This document shows positions 1-8,491 of a stretch of DNA of 42,112 nucleotides, piece after piece (the stretch's first letter is position 1; the number at the start of each line of letters is the position of its first letter). Position numbers and translations under genes: made by a program. Location: contig JBILNK010000011.1 of the NCBI GenBank assembly GCA_044375105.1, positions 1 to 42,112 on the forward strand, given 5' to 3'. Below the pieces are notes generated by a model. The model was not told the DNA's origin and did not search any database. It saw nothing but the letters and a program-made list of their open reading frames with translations. The DNA is from JBIKLM01 sp044375105 (GTDB lineage: Bacteria > Planctomycetota > UBA1135 > GCA-002686595).

Positions 1-253
1 AGCGGCCGTCGACCCCCTGGCGCACGTCGAAGCGCGCCGCGACGATGCCCGCGCCCTCGGGCGTGTCCGTGCCGATCGCCAGCCCTTGCCCGAGGGCCAG
101 GGAGCGCGTGGTCTGGTACTCGACCTCCGCATCCGGGTTGTCCGGCAGGCCGCACATCACCAGGGTCAGCAGCCCGAGCAGCATCAGGGCCACGCCCACG
201 GCCAGCAGGCGGTCGGCGGGCCGGATCGGGTTGGGATGCAGCGGGCGGCGCAT
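1..253 (-). CDS. N-terminal part of a membrane protein (cut by window edge)
   Basis: The frame opens with ATG at 253 and reads without a stop to the left edge, so only the first 84 residues are visible. The start is basic and proline-rich (MRRPLHPNPIRPADR), followed by one clear membrane segment at about residues 16-36. A periplasmic-looking stretch follows that contains EVEYQTT and ends in GVDGR. This arrangement, with an acidic and aromatic E-x-Q-x-T patch after the first helix and a G-x-DGR element, is typical of GT-C type polytopic glycosyltransferase-like proteins, which use polyprenyl-phosphate sugars at the membrane. That assignment is inference from a short piece. Codon positions are strongly G/C biased as in neighbouring real genes. 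It lies in the same direction as the next two genes, 260 bp downstream of them. Confidence 0.6.
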   Translation of the reverse strand, partial: MRRPLHPNPIRPADRLLAVGVALMLLGLLTLVMCGLPDNPDAEVEYQTTRSLALGQGLAIGTDTPEGAGIVAARFDVRQGVDGR

Positions 254-513
254 GGGGAGCGGGGCGCACGGCGCCCCTGCCACGATGACGGCCGGCCCGC
301 CGCAGCGCAAATCCGGGGGCTCCGCGGGGGGCGCCGGGGTCCGCCACGGGCGCGGCTCCGGGAAGCGGCCGGCCCCGTCGGCGGCCCGTGAGCGGGCGGC
401 GCGCGGCGCCGGAGCGGGCCGAGGCGACCGCCGGCGGGCGCGCCCAAGCCCTGTGAAGGCGCTGGATCGGCCGCTCGAACTCGACCCCGAATCGATCCAG
501 GGGTCTGCGCCGG

Positions 514-2748
514 TCAGCCGCCGGATGGTTCGCGGGCCGGCTCGCCGAGGTCCGGGAACTCGGCGGCAAAGGCCGCGGGCCAGGCCAAGAGCAGCGCGCC
601 GCCCGCGCTCCAAATCGGCGCGAAACCGAACTGCTCGAGCCGGGCGCGCAGCTTGGGATCGCGGCGGCGCTCGGCCTCGCCGAGCAGCAGCACCAGCGGG
701 CGCCCGAGCTCCGCCAGAGCGCGCGGCACCTCCTCGCCCCAGGGCGCGCCGGCATCGAATCGCGCCGAAACCCACTCGAGCCGCCCCTGAGCGCCGGGGG
801 CGCGGGCGTCCAGAGCTTGGCTGGGGCGATCGACGTACAGATCGAGGGCCGCGAAGGCGGCCGCTTCGTGGCCCTGCAGATTGAGCGGCTCGACGAAACG
901 CTGCAAGCGACCGCCCGGGAGGCCCCACACGCCGCCCACCGGCCGCGCCACATCGACGACCAAACACGGATTCGCACGCCGGATGCGCGCATCGCCGCGC
1001 AGGAACTCGTAGGCGGCGCGGCGCGTGCGCGCGTCGCTTTCGATCGCCGCGGCGCCGTCCGCGCCGAGCTCGGCATCGAACGCGGCGTGGTAGTCCCCGT
1101 CGGCCCGCGGCAGCAGCGCCAGGGGACGCTCCTCGAGGGGCAGCTCGCTCTGCGCCAACCCGAGGTAGGCGTGCAGGCCGAAGCTCAGGTTGAGCGCCGC
1201 GCCGAGCGCCAGAAAAGCGGACAGCAGCAGCCCCGCCGCGCGCCCCGCGGCGCCGCGCCGCCCGAGCTCCGCCACGCCCAGCGCCGCCGGCAGCGCCAGG
1301 ATCCAGGCCGAGGCGCGCACGAACTTGTATTCGTTCTCGTAGGGCAGGGTGCAGAGCAGCGCGGCGAGCAGGGGCCCGAGGGCCAGGCCGAGCAGCAGCC
1401 ACAGGCGCGCCGCGCCCAGGCGCTGACGGTCTCTCCAAGCCGCGCGGGCGGCGAAGGGCAGGGGCAGGAGCAGCGGCCAGACCGGCAGCAGGGTCCTGAG
1501 CAGGCGCTCGGCGCTGGCCACGAAACGCACCGGCGGGCCGCTGAACTCCTGGGCCGCCAGCTGCAGCAGGTACAGGCCCGGCAGGCTGCCGAGGGCGAGG
1601 GCCAGGGGCAGGTCCAAGCGCTCGCTCAGGCGCCGTCCACCGAGCAGCGCCGCCAGCGCGGCGATGCCGATCCAGGGCGCGCCGAGCAGCGGATTGACGA
1701 TCAGCGCCAGGCCGAGCAGGGCCGCCGCCAGCACGCGCCAGAGCGCGGGGCGCGCGGGGCCGAGGGCCTGCCAGACCGCCACCAGCCCGCACAGGCCGAG
1801 CGCCAGGGCCGCCGGATAGGACGAAGGATTGCCGAACTTGGAGAGCGCCAGGGCCAGGCGCGGATCGAAGCGCGGCGCGCCCTCCGGGCCGCCGACCAGC
1901 CCCTGGCGCAGGCTGGCCAAGAGTTCGCCCGCATCGGCCGGCGCCGCCGGCCAGGGGCCGCCCGCGAGCAGCCCGTAGCCGCCCCACAGGTTGAGGCCGG
2001 CGAGGGCGAGGAACAGGGCCAGGAATTCGGCGCGCGCGCGCTGCAACAGCGGCGCCGCCAGGAGCCAGGTCGCGAGCGTCGCAAGCCCCAGGGCCCAGGC
2101 GTTCTGCCAGGCGAAGGCCAGGGTCGGCGCGACCCACAACAGGCGCGCCAGGAAGGCCCCGAACACGTGCCAGGCCCAGTAGTAGGCCAGGGGCGCGCCC
2201 GCCATCCAGGGGTTGCCCGGGGGCAGGCCCCGGTCGCTGGCCAGGGCCAAGGCGGAGTGCAGGAGCCCGTGGTGCGAGCAGCGCAGCGCGTTGCCCGACA
2301 GGCCCAGGGCCAGCACGGCGAGGGTCAGCAGCAGCGCCGCCAGCGCCGCCAGCCGGCCGGAGGGGCCCGCCCCGGGCCCGGGCGCCGGGCGCTGGGGCCC
2401 GATCCACTGCCAAGGGGCGCCCAGGGCCAAAGACAGCCCGAGGGCCCGCTCGAGGCCGGCCTCGCCGGAGGGCAGCAGCAACCGGAGCAGCAGCCAGACC
2501 GAGCAGCCGATCCAGGGCGAGAGCGCCAGGCTGAAGCACCACAGCTTGAGCGGCGCGGGCTCGGGCGGCGCCCAGCGCAAGAGCAGCGGCCGGGCCCAAC
2601 CGAACAGCAACAGCGGCGCGGCCAGGGGCCCGCACCAGGCGCGCGGCAGGAGCCCGAAGGCCGCCAGCGCCGCCAGCAGCGCCGAGCCGGCGGTGGCCGC
2701 AGCGAGCGGGCCGGGCCAGCGCCAGCCCGGGGGCCGCGCCGCGCTCAT
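514..2748 (-). CDS. Large polytopic membrane protein, GT-C-like
   Basis: A 744-residue protein starting at ATG 2748. The start is fixed by a 4-bp ATGA overlap with the stop of the upstream sulfatase-like gene, which implies translational coupling. The first two thirds contain roughly a dozen hydrophobic helices rich in Leu and Ala. Around residues 160-180 there is a loop with PPGNPWMAG followed by PLAYYW, a pattern seen in large membrane proteins of the GT-C/DUF2298 kind where a lipid-linked sugar may be handled. The last 200 residues or so are soluble and contain DGDYHAAFDAELGADG and several aromatic patches. I do not recognise the exact family; a role in envelope glycan or lipid modification is inferred from topology and from coupling to an alkaline-phosphatase-superfamily enzyme. 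Confidence 0.75.
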   Translation of the reverse strand: MSAARPPGWRWPGPLAAATAGSALLAALAAFGLLPRAWCGPLAAPLLLFGWARPLLLRWAPPEPAPLKLWCFSLALSPWIGCSVWLLLRLLLPSGEAGLERALGLSLALGAPWQWIGPQRPAPGPGAGPSGRLAALAALLLTLAVLALGLSGNALRCSHHGLLHSALALASDRGLPPGNPWMAGAPLAYYWAWHVFGAFLARLLWVAPTLAFAWQNAWALGLATLATWLLAAPLLQRARAEFLALFLALAGLNLWGGYGLLAGGPWPAAPADAGELLASLRQGLVGGPEGAPRFDPRLALALSKFGNPSSYPAALALGLCGLVAVWQALGPARPALWRVLAAALLGLALIVNPLLGAPWIGIAALAALLGGRRLSERLDLPLALALGSLPGLYLLQLAAQEFSGPPVRFVASAERLLRTLLPVWPLLLPLPFAARAAWRDRQRLGAARLWLLLGLALGPLLAALLCTLPYENEYKFVRASAWILALPAALGVAELGRRGAAGRAAGLLLSAFLALGAALNLSFGLHAYLGLAQSELPLEERPLALLPRADGDYHAAFDAELGADGAAAIESDARTRRAAYEFLRGDARIRRANPCLVVDVARPVGGVWGLPGGRLQRFVEPLNLQGHEAAAFAALDLYVDRPSQALDARAPGAQGRLEWVSARFDAGAPWGEEVPRALAELGRPLVLLLGEAERRRDPKLRARLEQFGFAPIWSAGGALLLAWPAAFAAEFPDLGEPAREPSGG

Positions 2749-4349
2749 TCCTGGCCGCCCCCCGCCTCGGGGCCCGGGGCGTCGCCAGATTCGGGCTCCG
2801 CAGGCGGCGCCTCGGCCGGCTCTGTGCGCGCCGGCTCGGGGGGCTCCGCGCGCGGCGTATCCAGGTAGCCCATGGCGCGCAGGCTCTCGGCCAGGGCCCC
2901 GTCCACGGCGGTCGAGCGCGGCGAGCCTTCCGGCACGCGCTCGAGCCAGGCTTCGAGCTCGCGCAGCAGCCGCGCCACGGTCTCGGGCTCGCGCGCGGAC
3001 ACATCGGCGAGCTCCAGCGGATCGCGCCGCCGATCGAACAGCGCCAGCGGCGGGATCGGGTAGGGCCCCGCCGGCGGATCGTCGGGCGTCAGGCGCTCGG
3101 GGTTGTAGACCAGCCGCCAATCCCCATCGGTCAGGCTGAAGATGCGGTCGCTCCACTGACCGATGGCCGGACGGCGCTCGAAGGGCCGCCGCACGTAGCT
3201 GTCAACCAGCGGCAGCAGCGAGCGCCCGGTGGAGCCCGAGAGCGCCGGCAGGGCGAACCAGTCGCACAGGGTCGGCGCCAGGTCGGCCAGCTCGACCACC
3301 TCGCCGATCACGCGGCTGCCGGTCAGGCTGGCCGGGTGCGAGATCAAGAGCGGCACGTGCAGCACCGACGAATAGACCGACTTGGAATGGCCCCAATAGC
3401 CGTGGCGCTGGTAGAGCTCCTCGCCGTGGTCGGCCGCGAAGATCACCAGCGTCTCGCGCTCGGCCGCGGCGCCGCCCTCGCCCCCGAACAGGGTCAGCCA
3501 GAACAGGCTCAGCAGGTAGTTGATGCGCGCGATCTCGCCGTCGTAGAGCGCCACCACGCGGGCCACGTCGAGGGGCTCGAGCCCGCGCCCCGCGGCGTAG
3601 ATCGGATCGAGGAACTCGCGGCTGCCGTCGGCGGGCCCGCTGTAACTCGGATCGGCGAACAGGCGCCCGAAGTCGCGGCCGTGCAGCGGCGCCGGGTCGT
3701 AGGGCAGGTGCGGCCCCATCAGGTGCAGCCACAGGAACTGGGGCGGGTCGCCCTCGGCGCGCTGGGCCTTCGACCAGGTGGCCGCCGCGCCGACCGCCGC
3801 CAGATCGCGGTCCGCTTCGTTCCACAGGTGCTGGAATTCGGCGAAGCCCTGCTCGATGCCCGACGGCACGCGCGTCCGGCCGCTCGGATCGATGGCCGGA
3901 CCGAGCAGCCGGTTGGTGGTGAAGGCCCCGGTGGCGAAGCCGCTGGCGGCGAAGCGCTCCGCCAGGGTTTCGTGCTGTTCCTCCAGGCGGTTCAGGTTGT
4001 CGAAGGCCCCGTGGTGGAAGGGCCCCTGACCGGTCATCAGCGTGGCGATCGAGGGGAAGGTCTCGCCGCGCGGCGCGAAGGCCTCGGCGAACAGGACGCC
4101 CCTTTCGGCCAGGCGGTCGATCGACCAGCCGCCGCCGGCGGCGCGCTCCTCGGGGCTGCTCGGGGTCACCGAGGTGGCGCGCGGATAGAGGTAGCAGGAC
4201 AGGTGGTCGGCGCGCAGGGTGTCGACCGTGATCAACAACACATGCCGCGGCGGCTGGCCGGGGCGCGGCGGCGGACCGCAGGCGGACAGCAGCGCGGCCA
4301 GGCCCGCCGAGCAGGTCAGCGTGGCGCGGAGCACGGACGGGAGCGGCAT
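2745..4349 (-). CDS. Sulfatase-fold lipoprotein hydrolase without the formylglycine cysteine
   Basis: A 534-residue protein starting at ATG 4349. Residues 1-24 form a lipoprotein signal peptide ending in LLSAC, with Cys24 as the lipidated residue. The mature protein opens with the N-terminal metal motif VDTLRADHLSCY near residues 42-53, the hallmark of sulfatases and phosphodiesterases of the alkaline phosphatase superfamily. A second metal site is present later as FAADHGEE, followed by a GHSK-like segment. At the position of the CxPSR motif, where sulfatases carry the formylglycine cysteine, the protein reads TFPSIATLMTG, so Thr97 replaces Cys and Ile replaces Arg. It is therefore probably not a classical sulfatase and may be a phosphoester or phosphoglycerol-type enzyme. 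It overlaps the downstream membrane protein by 4 bp and diverges from the glycosyltransferase gene. Confidence 0.85.
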   Translation of the reverse strand: MPLPSVLRATLTCSAGLAALLSACGPPPRPGQPPRHVLLITVDTLRADHLSCYLYPRATSVTPSSPEERAAGGGWSIDRLAERGVLFAEAFAPRGETFPSIATLMTGQGPFHHGAFDNLNRLEEQHETLAERFAASGFATGAFTTNRLLGPAIDPSGRTRVPSGIEQGFAEFQHLWNEADRDLAAVGAAATWSKAQRAEGDPPQFLWLHLMGPHLPYDPAPLHGRDFGRLFADPSYSGPADGSREFLDPIYAAGRGLEPLDVARVVALYDGEIARINYLLSLFWLTLFGGEGGAAAERETLVIFAADHGEELYQRHGYWGHSKSVYSSVLHVPLLISHPASLTGSRVIGEVVELADLAPTLCDWFALPALSGSTGRSLLPLVDSYVRRPFERRPAIGQWSDRIFSLTDGDWRLVYNPERLTPDDPPAGPYPIPPLALFDRRRDPLELADVSAREPETVARLLRELEAWLERVPEGSPRSTAVDGALAESLRAMGYLDTPRAEPPEPARTEPAEAPPAEPESGDAPGPEAGGGQE

Positions 4350-4468
4350 GGGGCTGCATGGTAGCCCCGCGCCGCCGAGGAGCTCCCGGGCCGCGGCTCC
4401 CCGCGCTCGACCGGCCGCGCGCGGGCCCTGCCCTTCCAAGGCCTCGGGCGCTAGGGTCTGTGCAGCGA
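4350..4468. promoter_or_regulatory. Divergent intergenic region
   Basis: These 119 bp separate the divergent starts of the sulfatase-fold gene and the glycosyltransferase gene and must carry promoters for both. A short inverted repeat GGGCT/AGCCC lies next to the sulfatase-side start. I cannot pick out convincing -35/-10 boxes in this GC-rich stretch. Confidence 0.35.
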
Positions 4469-6382
4469 ATGCAACGCGCTCCCCGAACGCCGACGCCCTG
4501 GTGGCGGGACGCCGCGCTGCGGCGGCTGCTGATTCTGGCCTTCGGCCTGCGCCTGGCCGTGGGCTCGGCCCTGTGGCTCGGGGACCCCACCTGCCGGGCG
4601 CTCTTCTCCGACCCCGAGTACTACCGGCGCTGGGCCGCGGCGTGGGCGGCGGGCCAGGACCACGAGCCCGGCCTGCCCTTCTGGTTGCCGCCGGGGTATC
4701 CGGCCCTGCTGGCGCTGGTCTTCCGCCTGTTCGGCGAGGGGCTCGGCGCCGTGGTGCTCCTGCAGCTCGGCCTCGGGCTCTGCTCGACCCTGCGCCTGGT
4801 GCGACTGGTGGAGCTGTGCAGCGGACGGGCGGCGGCGCTGTGGGCCGGATGCCTGTGGAGCCTGTATCTGCCGGTGGTGTTCTTCGAAACGCGGCTGCTC
4901 TCGGAGAGCCTGGCCACGCTGCTCGCAATCCTGGCCCTCGAGCGCCTGGTGCGCGCCGAGCGCAGCCTGGCGACGGGCGAGGGCGGCGCGAACCGCGCCG
5001 CGGCCCTGGGCGGCCTGTGGACCGGCCTGGCGGCGCTGCTGCGGCCCAACCTGATGCTGCACGCGCCGCTGGCCATGGCGGGCCTGTGGCTGGCGACCCG
5101 CGCAAGAGCCTCCGCGGGGCGCCGGGCCGCCCTGGCCGCCTGCGTGGCGCTGGGCCTCGCGGCGGGCCTGCTGCCGGGGCTGGCGGCCAACTGGGTGCGC
5201 AGCGGCCAGCCGGTGCTGGTCAGCGCCAACGGCGGGGTCAACTTCTGGTTAGGCAACCAGGCCAGCTCGCGCGGCACCTTCGTGGCCCCGGGGCCCGAAT
5301 GGGGCGCGATCGCGGAGCAGCGCGGCGAGAGCCTGCGCCTGGCGGCGGCGGGCCTGGGCCTCGAGCGGGTCGACGAGCGGCGCGCCTCGCGCTGGTTCTT
5401 CGCACAGGGCTGGTCCTACCTGCGCGCGGATCCCGGGCGCTGGGCCGAACTGTGGGGCCGGAAGCTGGCCGCCCAGCTCAGCAGCACCGAGTGGGGCATC
5501 ATGTATTCGCCCCACGCCACGCGGCGCTTCGTGCCCTGGCTGTGGCTCTTGCCGCTGCCCTTCGGCGTCTTGCTGCTGCTCGCGGCCCTGGGCGCCCCGG
5601 CGCAGGGCCGCGGCGCGCTGCTCGGCTGGCTGATCGGCGGCCTGTTGGCGACGCTGCTGTATTTCACTTATTCGCGTTTCCGACTGCCCTGGCTGCCGGC
5701 GCTGATGCCCTTCGTGGGAGCCGGCGCCGCGCGCCTGGCGGCGCTGGCGCGCGAGCGGCGCCTGGCGGAGTTCAGACCCACGGCATTCCTGCCGCGGCTG
5801 CTGCTCGCCGGCCTGCTGCTCCTGCAGAGCGGCCACGCCTTCGAGGGCCCCTACAAGCGCCAGCTCGAGGCCCACGCCCTGGTCGACGCGGCCCAGGCGG
5901 CACTGCGGCTCGGGCGGCCGGCGGAGACGGCGCGGGCCCTGTTTCAGCGGGCGCTCGAGCTCGTCCCCGGCGAGGTGGGAGCCTGGACCGGGCTGGGGCA
6001 GCTGCACCTGTCCGCGGGCGATCTGCCGGCCGCCCGGGAGGCCTTCGAGCGCGCCGTGGCCATCGGTCTGGATCATTGGCCGGCGCAGCACGGGCTGATC
6101 TCGACCCGCGTGCTCTCCCCCTACCCGACCCAGCGCGAACCGGAGCGCGCCCTGGCCGAGGCCGAAGCCTGGCTGGCGTCCCACGGCCCCGGGTCCCCGG
6201 GGCGCGCCGAGTTCCTGGCCCTGGCGGCCTCGATCGCGCTCGATTCCCTGACGCCACCGGACGCTCGCCGGGCCGGCGCCTGGCTGGCGGAACTGCGCCG
6301 CGATCAGCCGGACTTCGCGGGGCTGGAGGCCCTCGAAAAGGCCCTCGAAGCCGCCCGCGCCTCGGCCGGCGCGGGCCGCTGA
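4469..6382 (+). CDS. GT-C glycosyltransferase with C-terminal TPR repeats
   Basis: A 637-residue protein. I chose ATG 4469 (MQRAPRTP) because the frame upstream of it is proline and arginine rich and not protein-like. The N-terminal part resembles the ArnT/PMT (GT39/GT83-like) fold. After the first helix there is an acidic loop SDPEYYRRW near residue 48 that would hold the catalytic aspartate. It is followed by LPPGYPALLALVF and FFETRLLSESLATLL, both typical of this superfamily. A later helix pair with YSRFRLPWLPALMP around residues 395-410 matches the usual end of the membrane domain. From about residue 469 to 540 come two TPR-like helical repeats (GRPAETARALFQRALEL; GDLPAAREAFERAVAI). The enzyme likely transfers a sugar from a polyprenyl-phosphate donor on the periplasmic side. 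It converges with the transporter gene, only 14 bp away. Confidence 0.82.
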   Translation: MQRAPRTPTPWWRDAALRRLLILAFGLRLAVGSALWLGDPTCRALFSDPEYYRRWAAAWAAGQDHEPGLPFWLPPGYPALLALVFRLFGEGLGAVVLLQLGLGLCSTLRLVRLVELCSGRAAALWAGCLWSLYLPVVFFETRLLSESLATLLAILALERLVRAERSLATGEGGANRAAALGGLWTGLAALLRPNLMLHAPLAMAGLWLATRARASAGRRAALAACVALGLAAGLLPGLAANWVRSGQPVLVSANGGVNFWLGNQASSRGTFVAPGPEWGAIAEQRGESLRLAAAGLGLERVDERRASRWFFAQGWSYLRADPGRWAELWGRKLAAQLSSTEWGIMYSPHATRRFVPWLWLLPLPFGVLLLLAALGAPAQGRGALLGWLIGGLLATLLYFTYSRFRLPWLPALMPFVGAGAARLAALARERRLAEFRPTAFLPRLLLAGLLLLQSGHAFEGPYKRQLEAHALVDAAQAALRLGRPAETARALFQRALELVPGEVGAWTGLGQLHLSAGDLPAAREAFERAVAIGLDHWPAQHGLISTRVLSPYPTQREPERALAEAEAWLASHGPGSPGRAEFLALAASIALDSLTPPDARRAGAWLAELRRDQPDFAGLEALEKALEAARASAGAGR

Positions 6383-6396
6383 AGCGCGGCCCGCCT

Positions 6397-8028
6397 TCAG
6401 GCCCCCGTCACCAGCCGCGGCACGACCCACAGCTCGCACACCAGGGCGATCAGCAGCACCATCGCCAGATGCATCCACAGGCCCACGCGGGCCATGCGGG
6501 CGATCTCCAGGCGGCCGCTGGCGAAGACCACGGCGTTGGGCGGGGTGCCCACGGGCAGCATGAAGGCGCAGGAGGCCGCCAGGGTGGCGGGCAGCATCCA
6601 GCGCAGGGGATCGACGCCGGCGGCCAAGGCGGCGCTGAGCAGGAGCGGCAACACGACCTGCACCGTGGCCGTGTTGGAGGTCACCTCGGTCAGGGCTGAC
6701 ACCAGGAACACGAGCAGCAGCACCGCCAGCCAGCTCGGCAGGCCGGAGAGCAGCGGGGCCAGGCCCGCCGCCAGATGGCTGTCGAGGCCGCTGGCCGAGA
6801 TGCCCTGGGCCAGGGCGAAGCCGCCGCCCAGCAGCAGCAGCACGTCGAGCGGCAGTTTGCGCGCCACCTCCCAGTCCAGCAGACAGCCCCCCCGCTGGGA
6901 TCCGCTCGGCAGCAGGAAAGCCGCCAGAGCCGCCCCGAGCGCCACCGTGGCATGGCTGAGTTGGAGCTCTGGGAACAGGCGCTCCCAGCCCGGCAGCCGG
7001 ACCAGTCCGAGGTCCAGGTCGCTGCGCAGGATCCACAGCAGCGCCGCCGCGGCGAACAGCAGCCCCGCGCGGGCCTCCGGAGCACTGAGCGGGCCCAGGC
7101 ACGCGCGCTGCGCCGCCAGCACCGCGGCCCCCTCTGCGTTGCCGTCGCCGACTTTCAGGGCCCCGCGGGTCAAGAGCCACCAGGCGAAGGGCAAACCGAG
7201 CAGCGCGATCGGCAGGGTCGCCACGATCCAGGCGCCGAAGCCCAGCTCGGGGCGCTCCGGCAGCCTTTCGCTCAGGATGCCCAGCAGCACCTGGTTGGGA
7301 ACCGTGCCCACCGGCGTCAGCAGGCCGCCCAGGGTGCAGCCGAAGGCCAGGGCCAGGAGCAGCGCCGTGGCGAAGGACGAGCCGCGCTTCCCGTCGGGCT
7401 CGAGGGCTTGGATCAAGGCTTGCCCGATCGGCAACAGCATCAGCGCGCAGGCGGTGTTGTTGAGCCACATCGAAGACAGCGCCGCCGCCAAGAGGAAACC
7501 CATCACCAGCTGGCGCGGACGTCCGCCGACGCCCGCGGCGATCGCCAAAGCCACCCGCCGGTGCAGATTCCAATGCTCGAGCATCAGAGCCAGCAGGAAG
7601 GCCCCCAGGAACAGCAGGGTCAGATCGTTCCAGTAGGCCCGCGCCACCTGCTCGGCGCCGAGCACTCCGACCAGCGGCAGCAGCACCGCCGGCAAGAGCG
7701 AAGCGGCTCCGATCGGCAGCGCTTCGGTCAGCCACCACAGGGCCGTCCAGGCCACGACGGCGAGGCTCAACCGCGCCGGCTGGGGCAGTCCGTCGAGGTG
7801 CATCAGGCCATCGATCCCGAACCCAGGGGCCAAGGCGATCAGCAGGAACGCCAGGGGCCCCGCCCACAGGCCGAGGCGGGCCAGGGCACCGCCGCTGGCC
7901 AGCTCGACGGCCAGCGGACCCGGGACCAGCCCGGGCAGGGATTCGGCGTAGGCGCTCTCCAGGGAGCCGGGCAGCGGCGCGCTGGCCGGCGGAGGCGCGG
8001 GAGAGTGCTCTTGAGGATCGGACGGCAT
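6397..8028 (-). CDS. DASS/SLC13-family anion transporter (copy 1)
   Basis: A 543-residue membrane protein from ATG 8028. It has a long soluble, proline-rich N-terminus of about 60 residues and then a transporter core with the usual helices and hairpins. Both SNT-type signature regions of the divalent anion:Na+ symporter family are visible: MWLNNTACALMLLP near residue 187 and TEVTSNTATVQVVLP near residue 447. The family motif LPVGTPPNAVV follows the second one. Relatives import dicarboxylates such as succinate, or sulfate, with sodium; the substrate here cannot be told. It is clearly paralogous to the neighbouring gene at 8492-10003, with long nearly identical nucleotide stretches around the C-terminal motif. 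Both run in the same direction, separated by 463 bp, which points to a tandem duplication. Confidence 0.93.
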   Translation of the reverse strand: MPSDPQEHSPAPPPASAPLPGSLESAYAESLPGLVPGPLAVELASGGALARLGLWAGPLAFLLIALAPGFGIDGLMHLDGLPQPARLSLAVVAWTALWWLTEALPIGAASLLPAVLLPLVGVLGAEQVARAYWNDLTLLFLGAFLLALMLEHWNLHRRVALAIAAGVGGRPRQLVMGFLLAAALSSMWLNNTACALMLLPIGQALIQALEPDGKRGSSFATALLLALAFGCTLGGLLTPVGTVPNQVLLGILSERLPERPELGFGAWIVATLPIALLGLPFAWWLLTRGALKVGDGNAEGAAVLAAQRACLGPLSAPEARAGLLFAAAALLWILRSDLDLGLVRLPGWERLFPELQLSHATVALGAALAAFLLPSGSQRGGCLLDWEVARKLPLDVLLLLGGGFALAQGISASGLDSHLAAGLAPLLSGLPSWLAVLLLVFLVSALTEVTSNTATVQVVLPLLLSAALAAGVDPLRWMLPATLAASCAFMLPVGTPPNAVVFASGRLEIARMARVGLWMHLAMVLLIALVCELWVVPRLVTGA

Positions 8029-8491
8029 GGTCGAGGGCGCGAGCGACTCGAAGCCTCCGGCAGCATCCCGTCGCGCGCATCAAGATTCCATGCGGGGGGG
8101 CGGCGCAGGACTCGATCTCCCCCGCTGAAGCCCCCTGAGAAGCTCCGTTGCCCGCGGGCCGGAACCGAGCGCACCGGGGTTCTTGGGAAACGGGTGGCGG
8201 GCGGAGGTCACCTCAGCGCCCGGGAGCCAGCGGCTCTGGGTCGCCAGGGTTCCCGAGGCCCTGGAGTTCCGTCGCCGCCCCGCTCGGAGTCCCCAGGCGC
8301 AAGCCCGCCGGGGGGGTCATCGGCCGGGGACGAGATCGGCGCTCATCGGCGACGCCCGCGACCGAGTCTCCCTTCGCTGGGCTGCGCCCCCCCCACGCCG
8401 CGAGCCACCGCAGGCTGGACTGGAGCAGCGAGAGGCGCCCCCGGTGCGCTGCCGCGGGTGGCCGCCGGATGACGGCCAAGGGCCAGGCCCA
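8029..8491. other. Gene-free spacer between the two transporter genes
   Basis: No frame here has coding character. The only structure I see is an imperfect hairpin at 8460-8477, just past the stop of the second transporter gene; it resembles hairpin 2 of the repeat at the right end of the window. The rest should hold the promoter of the first transporter, but no boxes are obvious. Confidence 0.5.
8460..8477 (-). terminator. Hairpin downstream of transporter copy 2
   Basis: GGCCGCC-GGAT-GACGGCC forms a stem of seven positions with one mismatch and a GGAT loop, starting 14 nt after the stop codon of the 8492-10003 gene. There is no T-tract, so termination is a guess. The same hairpin sequence, without the mismatch, occurs at 41925-41942. 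Confidence 0.3.

Noticed and set aside
817..2868. A long plus-strand open frame opposite the polytopic membrane protein
   Set aside because: Gln/Arg/Gly-rich low-complexity translation with no domain; it is an antisense shadow caused by G/C-saturated codon positions. The same holds for the long plus-strand frames opposite the transporter, lipoprotein and pilus genes.
8213..8479. An 88-codon minus-strand frame in the spacer between transporter genes
   Set aside because: Composition is low-complexity Arg/Pro/Ala, with no homology I recognise and no third-position bias like the neighbouring genes.
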